A stretch of 64,000 nucleotides of DNA from Promerops cafer. Lineage: Eukaryota > Chordata > Aves > Passeriformes > Nectariniidae. Shown piece after piece: positions 48,901 to 62,990 of the stretch. The notes beneath the pieces are model-generated. The model had not been told where the DNA came from and ran no database searches. It worked only from the letters and a program-made list of their open reading frames with translations. Numbering within the stretch: position 1 is the stretch's first letter; each line of letters opens with the position of its first letter. The position numbers and the translations under genes are program-made. The stretch is taken from positions 62,251 through 126,250 of the forward strand of contig VZSE01008797.1 in the NCBI GenBank assembly GCA_013398275.1, written 5' to 3'.

Positions 48901-51900
48901 ATCACCCCCCTAGCAGTGATGAGTGGAGAGCTGGGGCTGCACAGGGCCTCTGCTCTGCCCATCCCCGTGGCAGCAGCATTTTGCTGCTCCCTAATGTGGC
49001 AGAAACCCTCTGGCAGGTTTTCCAGCTGACAGTTGGGAGTTAATGAGTCCAGTTTCCAATCCAGATGGACAAGTGAGAACCTCCTCTGCCCAAAATATCA
49101 GAATATTTACAGATTGCTCTGCAGACAGGCAGCAGTGGGGCAGAGAGGCTGCTTTTGCTGCAGAGGGAGGGATGGAGACTGGAGGGATGGAGCAGAGCCT
49201 GGCACTGTGACTGGCATGGTGCAGTGTGGATCTCTCTGGGGTTTGGATGGATGTCTCAGGGCAGAGCAGGGAGCTTGGCTGGCCTGCACCTTCAGCTGTG
49301 GTTAAAGCTCTGCCTTGCAGAGCTGAACCTGCAGTGACTCCCCAGTGTTTGTGCTGCCCAGAGTCATTTTCTGAAGTGCCCGATTCTATCACAGTTAAAA
49401 ACCAAGGAGCCATAGCTGCTGCTGCTAGAGTGAAGCTGATGTGAACGTGCTGTTGGTGCTGTTTCTGCAAAGATGAAACCATCTTATGTTCAGCAGGGAG
49501 CCAGTGATACATTGCTTGGCATTTAAATATCCATGGCCACAGCTCCCAAGGATCCTCAGGCTACCTTTGCTGCTCTACTTGTCACAGGTCTTCTCCCATC
49601 TCATTTGCTGCTCAAACAAGGTTTTACACCTGTGGAAACACAGTTCTCAAGGCAGCCACGTTGGGGAGGTGTTTTCAGAGGCTGCTTTGAAGGACTTGCT
49701 GTGGAAAGAACAGGACTGAGGATGGGGAGTAACTCGGTCCAGTTTCATTGCCAGTCTGTCTTGCAGGAGATTTCAGTGGCCAGATGAGCCAGCACTGCTT
49801 TAAGCTGAGAAGAGCTTCTTAAAGCTGGGGGAGGGAGGAGGCAGGAGGGATGCCTGTGGCTCAGCAGTCCTGTGCCAGGCCTGTCCCACAGCCCGTGGTG
49901 GTGACGTGGCTGCTGCTGAGGGTCCCCTACATCTTCTCTGTGGGTACCTTGCTCCTGCTGCTCGCTGGGATGTCCTGAGCTGCAGCAGCTCTTGCTAATT
50001 GCTTTGCTGGATTAATCACTGTCCAAACCATTGGCTCCTCGCTGACCTGGACCTAGCTCAGACAGTGGTGGGCAGGTCTCTGAAATATTTATGGCAGCAC
50101 GGTCAAGAGAGGGCTGTGAAATACAGAGTGAAACAATCAGGGTATGCTCGTTTCTGCAAAGTTTGACATGTCAAATCCAGGAAATAGGAGCCTCATCAGA
50201 TCAGCACAGATTTGCATATAGAGGGAAGGCAAATGGAATTTTAAAAACCTCATCTATACTAGATGAAATGCTTCTTCTCCAGGTTTCTTTATAAAATGAC
50301 TTGTTAGTGATGTGCAGAGGGGAGAAATCTCCACTCTGGAGTTGTTATAATCTTGTCTGGCCAGCAACAGGAGAGCTAGAGGATGATTCCAGCAGCTAGG
50401 AAAGGCCAGGCTGACTTGAGAGCAAATGTTCAATGCTTGGAAGCTGAGTTATGGTCCCTGGTAGCTCTTCCTCTGCTTGTTTTCAATCTGACCTCTTGCA
50501 TAGGAGGCTTTTAATCTCCTAAATGTATCTTGTGCCTGTCCTTTTTATTGCCAGCTGCCTTCATGGGCTCCTCTCTCAGCTTCCTACCCTCGTGGGCTCT
50601 CCTTAGCCTCTCACCTTCACACCACAGGATGCACAGTGTCCCTAACACTGCCCTGTGCCTAATTCCAAGTCCTTGGCAGAAGTGCCAGGGCTGAAGCTCC
50701 AGGTGCTGCTCCAGTCTCGCGTGTGGGGCAGGGCCAGGCAGATGTGGCACACCAAGCACGTCCTCCATGCCCTGGTCCTGGTCTGGGTAAGAGGGATAGT
50801 GGTGTTTCCCTGCCTGCTGTTGGTGAAAGGACAGGACTGGGGCTCAGGAGATGCTGGGACAGTGAGCAGACAGGTGGTTCCCAGCCCTCTGTGCCAGCTC
50901 TGCACAGGGAGACACGGCACGAGTGTCCTGCCCTGCAGCTTGGTTTCAGCATTTCTGTAATGAATTGGGAGCCAGTTTTTGCCCCCCAAATGCAGATAAA
51001 ACTTCTCTTCTGTCATTTCCAGAAGTGGCAGTGTCCTGGTAGCACTGGTGTGGTAAGAAAAATCCCTACATTGCCTGCTCAAGTTTAGGAGCAAAGTGGG
51101 CTTGGGGTGGGTTTTTGGTGTGTCAGGTCAGCCCTGTCCCTTACTGGCCGTGATGTCACTGGTTTCATTAAACAAACTGGTTACAAAAGTCTTTTGCAGT
51201 GATGCTCCTTCTGCCAAAAGCTAACTGTGCTTCTGAGCAGCCAGAATAAAATCAGGCAGCTTCTCTAACACGCAGTCACGGGCTAGGCTGTGGGGCACTG
51301 CCAAAACAAGGGTGCAGTGCTGTGTTTTCATGACTCCTGCTAGTGGTTTGTGGAATTCTGAGCCCTGCAGGGTATTCCAGGTGATCTGGAGTGGTCATAA
51401 ACCAGGGGATGAGCTGCTGAGAGTCAAGCAGTGGTTTTAGTGTAATATGAGGAGGTTAAGCTGCAGCTTTCAGAATAATTTCAAACTTCACTTTAATGAT
51501 GCTCAGGCTGCTGGTGGTGTAATAGCAGCAGACATCAGCAGTGGGAATCATTCCCATGGTTAAATTTACAGTGTTTGGTGGGAGAAAAGTGCTTTGAAAG
51601 AAGAGAGACTGTTTCCCAGAGAAGACATCTCTCATTCCTTTCTTTTATCTCCTCCCTGCCAAGCTGGGGATGCTGTGACCGTGTGAGCTGCTGAGAGGTG
51701 CTTAAATGTGTGCTGGGTGATGAGGAATACCTTGCTCTGGTTTTTATGTGCAAGCAGGCTGTATTTTCTGCAATAGCTCTAATAACCTTCGCATGGCTGT
51801 TTAGAAGGATGAACCTCATTAAAGAAGAGGTATTTAATAACAGGCCTATTTTTATCTCTGTCTTTATCTAACAGTCTGCACATTTATTTCAAGCTTGTAA

Positions 51901-54370
51901 CAGTACTTCGAAAGAAAAATGTTTTCCCTCCTCTAAATGTTTTGGCAGTGCCTCCAGCCTCAGTTATCTTGAATTTCCAGTTTGTCTATCATCCCTCCTC
52001 CTTCCAAAGCCAGCAAGACACACCAGGCCCACGGCTCCAATATTTTCCTTGGGTTTTATGGGAATGTGGTTTCAAAACGTGGGACTTGGGTCCCAGGGTC
52101 ACTGAAACAGTTCTGAAGGTTTGATCAAACATGATCACAGCAACTCCCTCAGGCTTCAGATGTGTGATCCTGTGTGGGACAAGCACTGCAGGCATTGCAG
52201 TGTTTGCTGCAGGATGTGACTGACCACATGCTCTGGGAGAGGCTGGCAGCTCTAGGGGCCAGGCATTCCTGCAGAGATTTTTTTTTCCCCTAAATTTGTC
52301 AACTTTATTCTGTAATTTTATAAATTAAACCCTGAGCTATAGATATCTTGCAGACATTGTGTTTTCAACCCACTCTCCTGTATTTGCTGTCATTTGCTGG
52401 TGGTGATGGAGGCAGCCCCAGCCCTGAGGGGATGCACCATCTTTCCAGCTCCTTCCACATCCATCCCTTTGGCATTGCTGGCTCTGCACTCAGACCCTGC
52501 CCTGAATGAAGGTTTGCTGGAGCAGAAGTGCCTGAGCCTGGGGCCAGGATGACCATTTCTGAGCCCTTTTCCCAGGATACACGTGGCCATATGCTCCAGG
52601 AGATGCTGGATTTGGGCCCTGGAATGTGTTACAAAATAACTTGGCTCTGGGGCTAATCCCTGGTTTTTTCTTGCTGTTCAGTCTGGATCATGGACGTCCC
52701 TTAACCACACTTTTGCAGCATTATCTTTTTCCATAATTAGGGAGTATTTTCCACAGTCTTGCTCAGGCCCTTCCTCCCTGCAGTTTCCCCTATGGGCTAA
52801 GGCCTGACTTACTGAAACTTCCACAGACCTGATTCTGGGTGGACAACGACAAGGTCAGAGGGTTTTCAGGCAGTCAGCACAGTCAGATGGCTCCTGTGAG
52901 GAATATTTCACTTGCTCCTTCACAGTTCTTGCCTGCAAATTGTGCTCTTGCTCAGATGGGCCTCCAGCTTTTTTTCTTTTCCCTTTTCTTTCCCAAGTTA
53001 TTCAGTTTTCCATACATTTATTTATAGGGTCACACAAGCAACAGGTCTGCTTTTTCCACAGATCCTTCTGGAGCCACGTGCTGTGCCTGCTCCATTCTGG
53101 TGTAAAAGCACCTTGCTCCTCTGAGGAAAACTCAGAATATCCATCCAGCTGTCTTGACTGAGCGAGGCACTTTCTCTGAACCCTGCCCTCTGTTCATTTC
53201 AGAATCTGCAGGGAATTTGGGACATAAATGAAAAGGCTATTTGATTCTCCTTGGTTTTGCATTTGTTCTTACTTGAACGCACACTGAGACAAATGGCTCT
53301 GCTTTACTGAAGCTGCTTCCTTTAGCATCCTGAGGAAGCTTCTGAGTTAAAAAATAAATATGGCTCTGTTTTTCCAGCCCTGCTTTACCAGCAAAAGCTG
53401 GGGAAAGAAATGTAGTCTCCTTGGGTCTGTCCTGATGTTTTGTAGAACTAATTCCCATTTATTGGAAGAACTCTTCCACGCTAGACTCACGTTTAATTTT
53501 TCATTATATGTTTACATTTTGGAAGGAGTAAGGGTGGTGGTGTTGGAAATTCTAATGAGGGACAACATTTCTGATTCAAAAGACTCGGCTCCTCTCTCCT
53601 GATTTTTCTGCCTGCTTCTTAAGACTGCAGGAAGTTTTGCTTGGGTCATTCACTTGCAACAGGATGTTATCTGAATACAGAATTAATGTATGCAGCCTGT
53701 CACTTGGAATTGCTGCTGTTCTGCTGCTGGAGAGCTCCCAGGGTTGCAGAGTCCTTGCAAGTGGCAGTAATGGGAATGTGCCTGTGATCCTGCAAAGCGA
53801 GAGGAGGAACATGGAGCTGCAAGTCTCTCCCATCACTGCGGGGTGTGAATAAATAGATCTAATCAACAATTTCCATGTTAGCCCCACATCCTATTTTTAG
53901 GATGTGTCATTCAGCCCAAGTGAAACCTCTGCATCTCGGGCTGGTGGTGTTTCTAAAAGCACCTCTAAGTGATCACTGAGGCTGGGTTTTAAGCTGCATT
54001 TACATTTTGATAGAATCCGCTGCTTTTCTTATCTGAAACAAAGCCCACCTGATCTTCATTAATTACACTATCATTTCACCTGCTAACTAGGGTGCTACTA
54101 ATTACAGTTATCTCTCTGTTCTTCACCAGATAATACACAGAAAATTGTTATCCCTGGCTGTATCAGGATTAGCTGGAGCTGTGAGGAGGTTGCACACAGT
54201 GATGGGGTTTACAGGTGGAGTGAAGGCATTTCTAGACTGTCTGAGGGAAAGCTGGAGGAGTGGCTGCTGTCCCGTCGGCTGTGCTGCCGTTCCAAGACAC
54301 CTCCATGGCAAAACATACAGAAAACACTGTTTAAACATGGAAAAATCTGGTTACTGCAGGGTGACTGGAG

Positions 54371-54498
54371 CAGGCCAGCTCCCCAAGAGAGGTGGTGGAG
54401 TCCTGGGACATCCCAGACCCTCCTGAGCACAGGCCTAGGCTGGAGGTGACACTGCTTGAGCAGGGCTTGATCCCAGAGGTGTTTCCAGCCTCAGCTAT
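54371..54498 (+). mobile_element. CR1 3' region fragment, diverged
   Basis: The text 'aagagaggtggtggagtcct', then 'ggtgacactgcttgagcagg', then 'gatcccagaggtgtttccag' follows the order of a CR1 subfamily 3' end ('gaggtggtggagtc', 'gaccctgcttgagcagg', 'ccagaggtcccttccaacct'). It is more degraded than the other copies and the right edge is uncertain. Confidence 0.7.
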
Positions 54499-55454
54499 CA
54501 GGCACTGTCTGGCAGTGCCTTTTTTTAAGACAGAAGGTCTCATGGTGGCTTCACAGAGAGCTGCAAGCCCTGGTGGTGGTCCTGACTGCTCCCCCACTAA
54601 TATCAGCTGCAGTCTGAGTGGGGCAAGTGCAGAGAGGTCTTCTTTGAAAAGAGGCAGCAGGGAATGTCTGAGCTGCTGGGGAGTTGTGGGTCCAGAGGGC
54701 TGGAGCCAGGAGCCAGAGGCTGCAGGGAAGGTGCCCCATGAGGGCAGAGCCTTTGCTGGAAGAGAAGTCAAGAGGCTTTTCACTCGACTCCTGTTTCATC
54801 ATCCTTCCACACACTGATCTCTTCAGATGCTCTCTAAACCTTTGAATTACTTTCTGAAAGGGACAGGACTTGTCCTGGAGGAGGAGCAGAGCTGCTGAGG
54901 AGAGCTTGTGGCTGTCAGCTGGCAAGAGAGGAGGGACATCGAGGCTCCTCCAGCCCAGGCTGTGGTCAGAGGTGTGAACACTGGATGAGGAGATGTACAT
55001 GCTCTCCTCCATCCACTGTGGGTGCTCTCATGTCAAACACACCTGCACTGCCTGTTTGTACTGTTTGCTATACTTGATAAGCTGATAGATGTGAGTTTAG
55101 AGTTTTTTATTGCCTTTTTTTATTCTGAAGAGGACTAAAGATGGTTCACATGATTTCTTTTGTGCCTTCTGCAGTGCAGGTGATGCAGGCAGGGATGGAA
55201 CAATGGCATCTTCACACTTGTCAAGTCTCCATCCACCCCCAAGGTGCTGCCTGAAGCTCAAAGGTGATTTTCTTGCAGAACACTACACCAGCAGGGAGAA
55301 CAAGAAGCTCAGTGGAGACCATGCTCCAGAAAAACTGTATCCATGGTCCAAAAGTGAAATATGGAACCATGGAATTGCACACTGCAGTGGCAGCAGAGCT
55401 GGGAATGCTGAACGGGGAGGTTTCCTGCTGTTCTGGCACGAGGAACCAGGGGTC

Positions 55455-55554
55455 CTCTGCTTCTCCATGAGGACCTCTGGTTCTCCATGGTTCTCCCTGA
55501 GGACCTCTGGTTCTCCATGAGGATCTCTGGCTCTCCGTGGTTCTCCACAAGGAT
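55455..55554. repeat. Minisatellite with 50-base higher-order unit
   Basis: Two 50-base units occur in tandem, each made of a 20-base part (ctctgnttctccatgaggan) and a 30-base part (ctctggntctccntggttctcc plus eight bases). Sub-units start at 55,455, 55,475, 55,505 and 55,525. The minus-strand frame through it reads a Trp-Arg-Thr-Arg-Gly-Pro pattern, which is only the repeat translated. Confidence 0.93.
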
Positions 55555-57451
55555 GTGCTGATGCCTTGCCCAGAGCTTGCTGTGACAGCAGGCAGTAGTT
55601 TCTGGTGGGGCTGCTCTGCTGGCAGGGCCATGGTGCTCCCAGGAGGGCAGGGCAGGGATGCTCCTGTCCCAGCAGGTCACTGGGCACAGAGGTACCATCC
55701 TACAGCAGCTGCTCCTCCTCTGCATCACTTCCAGGGACAAAACTCCTGTGCTGCTGCGTGGCAGGGAGCCCTGCAGAGCCAGCACAGAAGGAACAGGCTG
55801 GGCAGCACCTGGCAGCCCTGGTTTAATCATTTTTGCCTGTTTCTGCCTCTGGAGCTGTGTGCTGTGTGTGTTTGGGGGAGGGCTGGCCCGACCATTACCT
55901 TGTCAGGGTTTGTAACACTGGCAGCTGGGGAGAAAACTGTTATTAAGTGTAACGTGGCACCGTGGAGACGGAAGCATGGGGAGACAATAAATACAGCCTT
56001 CCATAATGCCATTTTATGGTGTCACTCTTCAGAATTTATTAAGACTTAGTTGCAGCCATGCCTGCAGCCTCCTGTGCTGGAATCAGTAAATTGTGTTCAT
56101 TATCTCTGGCACTTGCTCTGACCTGCTGTGTTTTACAAGGGAGGAGGCACTAGAGGTGTGGGGACACCCCAGCTGCTTTCTGTAGCTGTTTCCTTGGTGC
56201 AAATCCAGCGTTGCTGGGGTTGCTGGGACTCCCCAGGCAGTGCTCAGCTGCGTGGATGGACCCCAAGTGTGATGTGGTGGGTGATGAGAACACTGAGGGC
56301 CTGAGGACTTGCCAAAATCACCACAGTTCCACGGGGAACAGGGAAGGAGCTGGGCAAGGAGGGATGCCATGGGACCACTCCAGAAGTCTTGGATGTGCTG
56401 AGGATGCTGGAGGTGGAAAAGGGTTCACAGGAGCTTCCTGAACTGCAGACAGGGAGATGCTACACCCCTGTTTGGTATCCTCTTGCACCAGCATTTTCAA
56501 ATGAAAACCCAAATGAAACTGTTCCTTTCTCCCACTTTTTGCAAGGACAAATCCCAGCAGCAGCATGTTTGTGTACCTTCATCCTTACCCTTAGTATTTA
56601 GGTCCAGGAAAACAAGTTCAAGCCCAACCTCCTGATAATTTATTATGTTCCGTGCGCTTAAGGGCAAAATTTAAGTTGCCAAAAGCAGATGTTTGCATGC
56701 TCTTTTTTTAGCTCACAGAGTACTTTCTGTGTTCTTGATTGATGGACGTCCCTGTTACATTAATAGCTGGGCTTTGCAGAAAGCTGTTATTACCAGGAGA
56801 ATCTGGTGTGGGTTTCAGTTTTTCTTCATGCATTGAAAATCCATTATTAATGTCTTTTTGAGGGGAAAAAAAAAGAAAAATGTTTCAGTTCAGGCATTCT
56901 GCTTTGCTTTCTCAGGCTTCTTCTCAACTGTCTTCACCGAGGTGCTTTTAAAATCAATATTACAAGTGTTGTTTATATTTTACTGGGTGGTTGAGGGTTT
57001 CTGCATCTTGCTATTGATTTCTGATTGTACTGCAGGACATTTAGGTGCACACTGGTTGCTCTGTGATGGATAACTTCATATGTGTCTTCCTAATCATCAC
57101 TGAGTTGCCTTCTGCATGTTCCCTGTTGCTGGATGCTGCTGCTGAGCTTGGAAGGCACCAGGAGAGCTCTGAGTGCAATCCTGAGACACCAAACTTGTGA
57201 CCGTTCATTTAATTTGGGTTTGGTTTTCAATCAGACACAGGGGTCACGTGAGGCTTGTGGGGTCTCCTCTTTTGTGTTGTCTTTGCAGAGTTCTTCTGCC
57301 CTGGCTTCTCAGGCAGCTTCGTGTTCTGCATTGTAGGAGCTTAACAAGTTGTCCTGGCTTTGTGTGGGGTGGTCATAATGCACCTTCACCTTCCAGCAGT
57401 GGCCTTGTCCCTTGGGGCAGCTCTGCTGGCAGATCTCAGCATTTCAGAGGT

Positions 57452-57755
57452 GCAGAGTCATTGGATCCCAGGGTGGTCTGGGTTGGAAGGGGCCTTAAAG
57501 CTCATCCGATTCCAATCCCCTGCCATGGCAGGGACACCTTCCACTGTCCCAGGCTGCTCCAGCCCCAGTGTCCAGCCTGGCCTTGGGCACTGCCAGGGAT
57601 CCAGGGGCAGCCACAGCTGCTCTGGGCACTCTGTGCCAGGGCCTGCCCACCCTCCCAGGGATCCTGTCCAATATCCCATCCATCCCTGCCCTCTGGCAGT
57701 GGGAAGCCATTCCCTGGGTCCTGGCACTCCAAGCCCTTGTAAAAGTCCAAGTTCA
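57452..57755 (-). mobile_element. CR1 3' fragment, well preserved
   Basis: The plus strand reads 'ggtctgggttggaaggggcc', 'tgccatggcagggacacctt', 'gatccaggggcagccacagc', 'cagggcctgcccaccctccc' and 'gggaagccattccctgggtc'. This is the reverse complement of the CR1 family seen forward at 12,700-12,920. About 300 bases of the 3' end are kept, with little decay, so this is a relatively young copy. Confidence 0.93.
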
Positions 57756-60609
57756 ATGAAGTAATTCAGAAGCACAGACTGCATTGGTAACTGCTGTAAA
57801 GTTGGATTTACAGACAGAGGCTCTTGGAGCACATCAGCACTGATGGCACAGTCTGTGTGAGAGCTTGTTGGCACCAAAGGAGCCTGTGAGCAGTGACACG
57901 ACTGTGCCCAGCAGGGGTGCTCCAGGTGGGCTGTACCAGGGGAAGAGCTCTGCGTGTGTGGGCACAGTCCTTCCCAGCCCTCCATGCACGGCACAGGCTC
58001 CACGTCTGCCAGGGGCTGTGGCTGTACCAACAGGCAGTCTGGGGTGGGCTGGGTGTACACGAACCTCTGCTGGCTGGATGGGGCTGTTTGCTGCTCAGGC
58101 TTATCCTGAACGGGCTCCTGGACCCTCAGACATGGAGGCTACACTTGGCTTCTAAGGAATTGGTGGTTGCAGTTTGTCCATCAGTGCTGGGGACCAGGGC
58201 AAGCACTGGCAGAGGAGCCGGTCCTGTGTCCCCGGGAGCAGCAGGGCTCGGTGGTGGCAGCGCTGGCAGGGGACAGCCCAGCCCTGCCTGGCCCGGCAGA
58301 GCCTCTCTTGGCCGAGCCGGGAAGGGACAGGGCTGGCATGCATAACAATGGGCAGGCTCTGACCTTGCCGCTGGAACTCACTTAGCAATTCTGTTGATGT
58401 TCTGGAAACGAAAATATAATTCAGGCCACCTTCTCCTCCAAGATGACCCTGAGAATATGGGAGAAGAGCTACTGAATAATTAGGGGCCTTTTTTTCCCCC
58501 CCCTTTTTTGCTGGAGTTACTGCTTAGTGTTGAACTGTGCTCTAAAGTGTCATTAGTTCCCTTGAACTTACCGCTCGGAGTGTACTTAGCATTAATATAA
58601 TTACGTAAATTGCAGTCTCATTAATCACCAGGGGCTGCGGCACATCCCTATCGTGCTGTTTTGTGGGTGGCTTGGCTGGTGGGAACCCCCTGGCCAGGGG
58701 TGGAGGCTGTGGCTGGAGCACTGCCCCGCTGCTCCTGTGCCTGGTTTAGCTGTGCTTTGTGTGTCTCACCCTGCAGGATCTGGAGCGTTTGCCAGCACTG
58801 CCGTGATTGCAGGGAGCAGCCTTGCTGCCGCAGAGGAGGAAAGGGAAAGGTGGGTTTGTCCCAAGGGAGTTTGGCTGGACCACATCCCTGCTGCTGTCAC
58901 TCGGATTTGGGTCTGTGGGGTCCCAAAATGCAGAGCCCAGACTGGTGGCTTTGCAGTGAACAGAGCCCGAGCTCTTGCGCAGGGTCTGCTGCAGGGCTGT
59001 TTGATGATGCTGTGGCTCTGTCTCTGTGGCAGAGCTCTCAGCCTTCCTGGCAATGTAAATTCTCCTGGCTGCATGCTAAAATTACACTGAGTTATTGATT
59101 TATCTTTGAGAGGATTTCCTTCCCGAGGGACATTTCTGGCTGTTGTAGTGATTTAGTTCTTGTGCAAGTGCAGAATCTGTAGCAGAGCAGAGCCACCCTC
59201 CTGCCCTCGAGTCTGCAGCTCAGGGTCGCGCTCCCTCCGGCTTCCTCAGCAAGCTGATTTCTGTTCCAAGGCTGGGACTAGGTTCCATGGCTGTTACTTC
59301 CCTGTAACAACTGCAAATAAAAGGGCATTTTCAACATTCCACTGCAGAAGCTGCAAGTCTGGGACAAGCCTTTGTGCCGTGGCACCAGCGTTACCTTGGG
59401 CATGTCTCAAAGCCAGCTCCAAGGGTGGCACGTGGGGTGTGTGGAGCCGTATGTGTGGAGCCGTGCCAGGGCTCCTGGGAACGTTTTAGTTCCTCAGAGT
59501 GGGGTATGATGGGAGCAGGATCATGCTAACGCTTCTCTCCTAAAGCTGCAGGGTACAGCCTCTCTGTGCTTTGCTTTCTATTAACTCACCATGGAGTGTC
59601 TCTAAAAACCAGGCCAGGCAAGTTCCCGCTGGTGGTCCTGAGGAAGCAAAGCCAGTTCTCTTCTACCTCTGGTTTTCTCCCTTTGGCCCTGAAATCACAC
59701 CCCACTAGTTGTGGCTCAGCTGGTGAGCACCATCAGTTAGAAGGACCTGACCCTTCAGGACATGGCCAAATGTTTCAGCTGCTCTGTGGCTGGAAAATGC
59801 CCAGCTCTGTGTCCTTGGGTGCCCATTTGAAGCGCGTCCCTGTGGGTTCCTGTATCTAACCCCACAGTGGATCTGGCACCGATCTCAGCTGCACACAGAT
59901 AAAATGTGAGGCTGCTCATGCATGTGGTGTTATAAAACAGCATCCACCAATTAGGCCCAGGGAGAACGTCAATTTATTTTCCTGTGAACCAAGTGTGGCA
60001 CAACTCCTTCCTTTCCCAGTGATCTATCTGTGAGATAAAACACGTCTTTAGTGTCTATCTTAAATACTGCAGTGTTGACAAGTTCTCTTGACAGAAATTA
60101 GGCTAATGTCCCTTACGACTGCGTTAGCTGTAGAAACAAGGCTTTAAATTGAAGCTTGCAAAGCACTATTCCAACGCGCTCTCCAAGGCATCTTTCTTAT
60201 TCCAGCTTTTATTATCCAAATTTGTTCTCACTCTGGCTTGGCAGCGGGGCTGGCAGGCAGCTCTTTCCCCTCCATCCTGCTCGTCTCGAGCCAGGCGGGT
60301 CAGATCAGGCACCTCGCAGTGCTGAACTGGGGAGTGTTGGCCAAACGTCTGCGGACCCGCTGCCCTCGGCTCTGGGGGATGCTCCGGGCTCGGGGACACG
60401 CCGGTGCCGGGACGTGGCTGCGGCCGTGGGTGACAGGAGCCAGCTGACACACATCGAGCAGAGATGGGATCCAAGGCAGTCAGCTGCACGCCCTGACAGC
60501 AGCACAGCGTGTCCTGAAACGCCTCCACTGGGAGCTGGAGCTGGGAGAAGGGAGTTTGTGCCGTACATGTCTTATCTTTGCAATTTCAGCACTGAGTTAC
60601 AGACTCAGA

Positions 60610-61050
60610 AGCTGAGGACAGGAACAGAGAATGCTGAGGCCTGGTCATGAACAACCCTTCTGGAGCTTCCCAGCCCTTCCCTGGAAAATAGTTTCCTTTT
60701 TTGCTCCTTTACCCTCCTCAAGTTGTGCAGTTTTAGCCTTGAACTCGTCCTTTGCAACCACAGATTAACCATGGCCATCTTAAACCTCCTGATTCTCACA
60801 CTGGTGTTGGTCCTGATGGATTATCCCTCACTGTTGTGTCCTTTCTGGGCCTCCACATTGCCAGGTTCTTTGGTGGCCATCTCGCGAGTCCCTGAGAGAG
60901 GAGGAGAGGCTCTCTGAGAGTGACAGATGTGGGAGACACGATGGTTGATGATGTTCTGGAGGTGCTAATCTCCATCATAGTAAAAAAGCCTCTCTCAAAA
61001 GGTATTAAACGCCTAAAATTCCACAAAATTAATATCATCCTCAGTTCCTT
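60610..61050. other. Unrecognised segment with overlapping open frames
   Basis: Between about 60,610 and 61,120 both strands carry moderate open frames (minus strand 60,605-60,799 and 60,796-61,038; plus strand 60,723-60,917 and 60,920-61,123) that abut one another end to end. The minus-strand pair is rich in Arg, Lys, Ser and Thr and could be a broken processed pseudogene, but I do not recognise the family. Chance is also possible. Confidence 0.2.
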
Positions 61051-62899
61051 TTGTCAGGTTCTCAATTCTCCTGGTCAGCTGCCTTGTCCTTCTCTGCCTA
61101 CATCCTGCATTGATCTTCTCTGAACGTAGCCAAGCCTTCAGCATCCCAGATGGGCTTTCTGAAGTAACAAATAGACCTGAGGGATGACAATTATTGAATG
61201 GATTGTAGCATTGGCTTGGGGATAAATAATGTAGTGAGTTGGAGAGGAATTAAAGCTGGCTTTTGTAAATAAACTTCTCATGGATGTTGACTTGGGGACA
61301 GGGTGAGACAAAGGTCGCTGCAGTGTCTCTGCAGCCTGGTGTGCCATTTGAGAGATGAAATATCAGAGTGTGGCTGGATCCCTTTGGTCTCTCTGTTTCT
61401 TCTGCTTGGACCTTTGTGGGATTAAACTCTCTAAACTGCTGCAGTTCACAGACTTCAAGCCCAGTATCAGAAGAAAAAATAAATCAAGTGCCTCGTACTG
61501 AATCCTGAGCACATGGCTCCTGCTGCACGCGGGGCTGTGGTAACTCACTGCAATGCCTGGCTTGAAGCGGGGAGAAGGGCGTGCTGAGAAAGTGAAAACA
61601 CGTTGTGTCCACTCTACAACAGGACAACCCTCCTTCCTTCCCTGTGGTTATTTCTTTTCCTGGTGCAAGGCAGAGCAGCCCTCCCAGGAGGGAGGTGAGA
61701 GGGCAGAGCACTTGTTGGAGGAGCTCTTTGCCACAGGAAGCATTTCCCTCTTGCAGCAGCAGCAGATGCTGCAGCAGTGCCTCCATCAGAGGCACTGTAT
61801 TTCTCTCTCAAGCTCTCCTGTCACCCCTTCCTTCCCTGAGATCCCTCCTCCCCAGGCACCTCGCTGGCCTCCAGCTCCTCTTCCATCACTGGGAGACTTC
61901 CCAGGGTGCCCAGGCACCTCATGGGAGGGCCACGCTGTGCCCTGTGTGTGACAGCCACCCCTCCTGTCCTCGTGGTTCCCGTGCCACGGGCAGGATGAGG
62001 TTTGGTGTGTGTTGAGCAGGCAGCTGGCTCGGCTCTGGGCATGAGGCTGGGCCACGTGTGCCATCATCATCATCACCTTGGCTGCCAGCGAGGGTGGGTG
62101 GCAGTCACAGGGACCCGCCCTGGCACTGCCAACCAGGGCCCTGCCTGTCCCCATGGTCCTGCCTGTCCCCAGGGGCTCACCTGGCCCTCCCCCCTCTTGC
62201 TACAGGAGCTGGAGGAGAAGCCAAGTGGACTTGGCAGGCAGTGTGAGGAGTGAGCCCAGCCCTCACAGGGTGCCTCTGGTCTGAATAGCAGCATTCAGAG
62301 CACTCAGCACCAGCTGATCAACTGGGAGAACATCAATCCCAGTGCCACAGGAGAGCCCTGGCTCAGGGAAAAGGGGCAGTTGGGAGCACTGTCCAGCCCA
62401 ATGTCCAAATGGAATGGTGCTTTCAGATCTCTAATCAAGGGTTACTTAGTGGAGAGCCCCTTCCTTGTGAGGCTTTGTTCTCCGCTAGCTGCGGATTGAA
62501 TCACGGGAGGAGGGATTGGATTCTGGCTTCATTTTAAAAACGTTTTCATTCTGTTTGCTGAAGGGAACAAATTACAGGGAAGACCTCTCAGCGCTGGGAC
62601 AAAAGAGTGGCTCTAAAACCCTTTTCAGCCAAACAAGTGTTTGAGCTGAAGGCCTGATGGATTGTGCTTAAAGACGTGGTTATTGCAGCAAGGTTGGCAT
62701 TAAAAATCACAGCGTGCAGGAAAGTTCTCCCAAGGGTTGCTGTGGGGGTGTGTTTCCCTGTAATCCTGGTTGTGAGGAGCCCTTAACACCCCGAGTCCAC
62801 CCAGTGAGCTCTGTGGCATCAGCCACAGGAGAGCAGTAGCACAGCAAGCACCAGTGGGTCACTTCTCTCTTGCTAAATGAGAAACTGGAATGGGATCAG

Positions 62900-62990
62900 C
62901 CCTTTTAGGGTGGCATCATTGCCTGTGGCAGGCGGGCTGGAACTGGATGATCTTTAAGGTCCCTTCCAACCCAAACCATTCCATAATCTT
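62900..62990 (+). mobile_element. CR1 3' terminal fragment
   Basis: The segment 'gcctgtggcaggcgggctgg' followed by 'aactggatgatctttaaggt' and 'cccttccaacccaaaccatt' is a close match to the classic avian CR1 terminus in forward direction. Only the final 90 or so bases are present. It is the clearest signature of a bird genome in the window. Confidence 0.95.

Noticed and set aside
55221..55687. Minus-strand frames with a Gly-Pro-Arg repeat, collagen-like at first sight
   Set aside because: The pattern comes from the 50-base minisatellite at 55,455-55,554. No Gly-X-Y run extends beyond it.
58653..59098. Two overlapping 145-codon plus-strand frames
   Set aside because: Both phases are open over the same DNA and neither resembles the next SIL1 exon.
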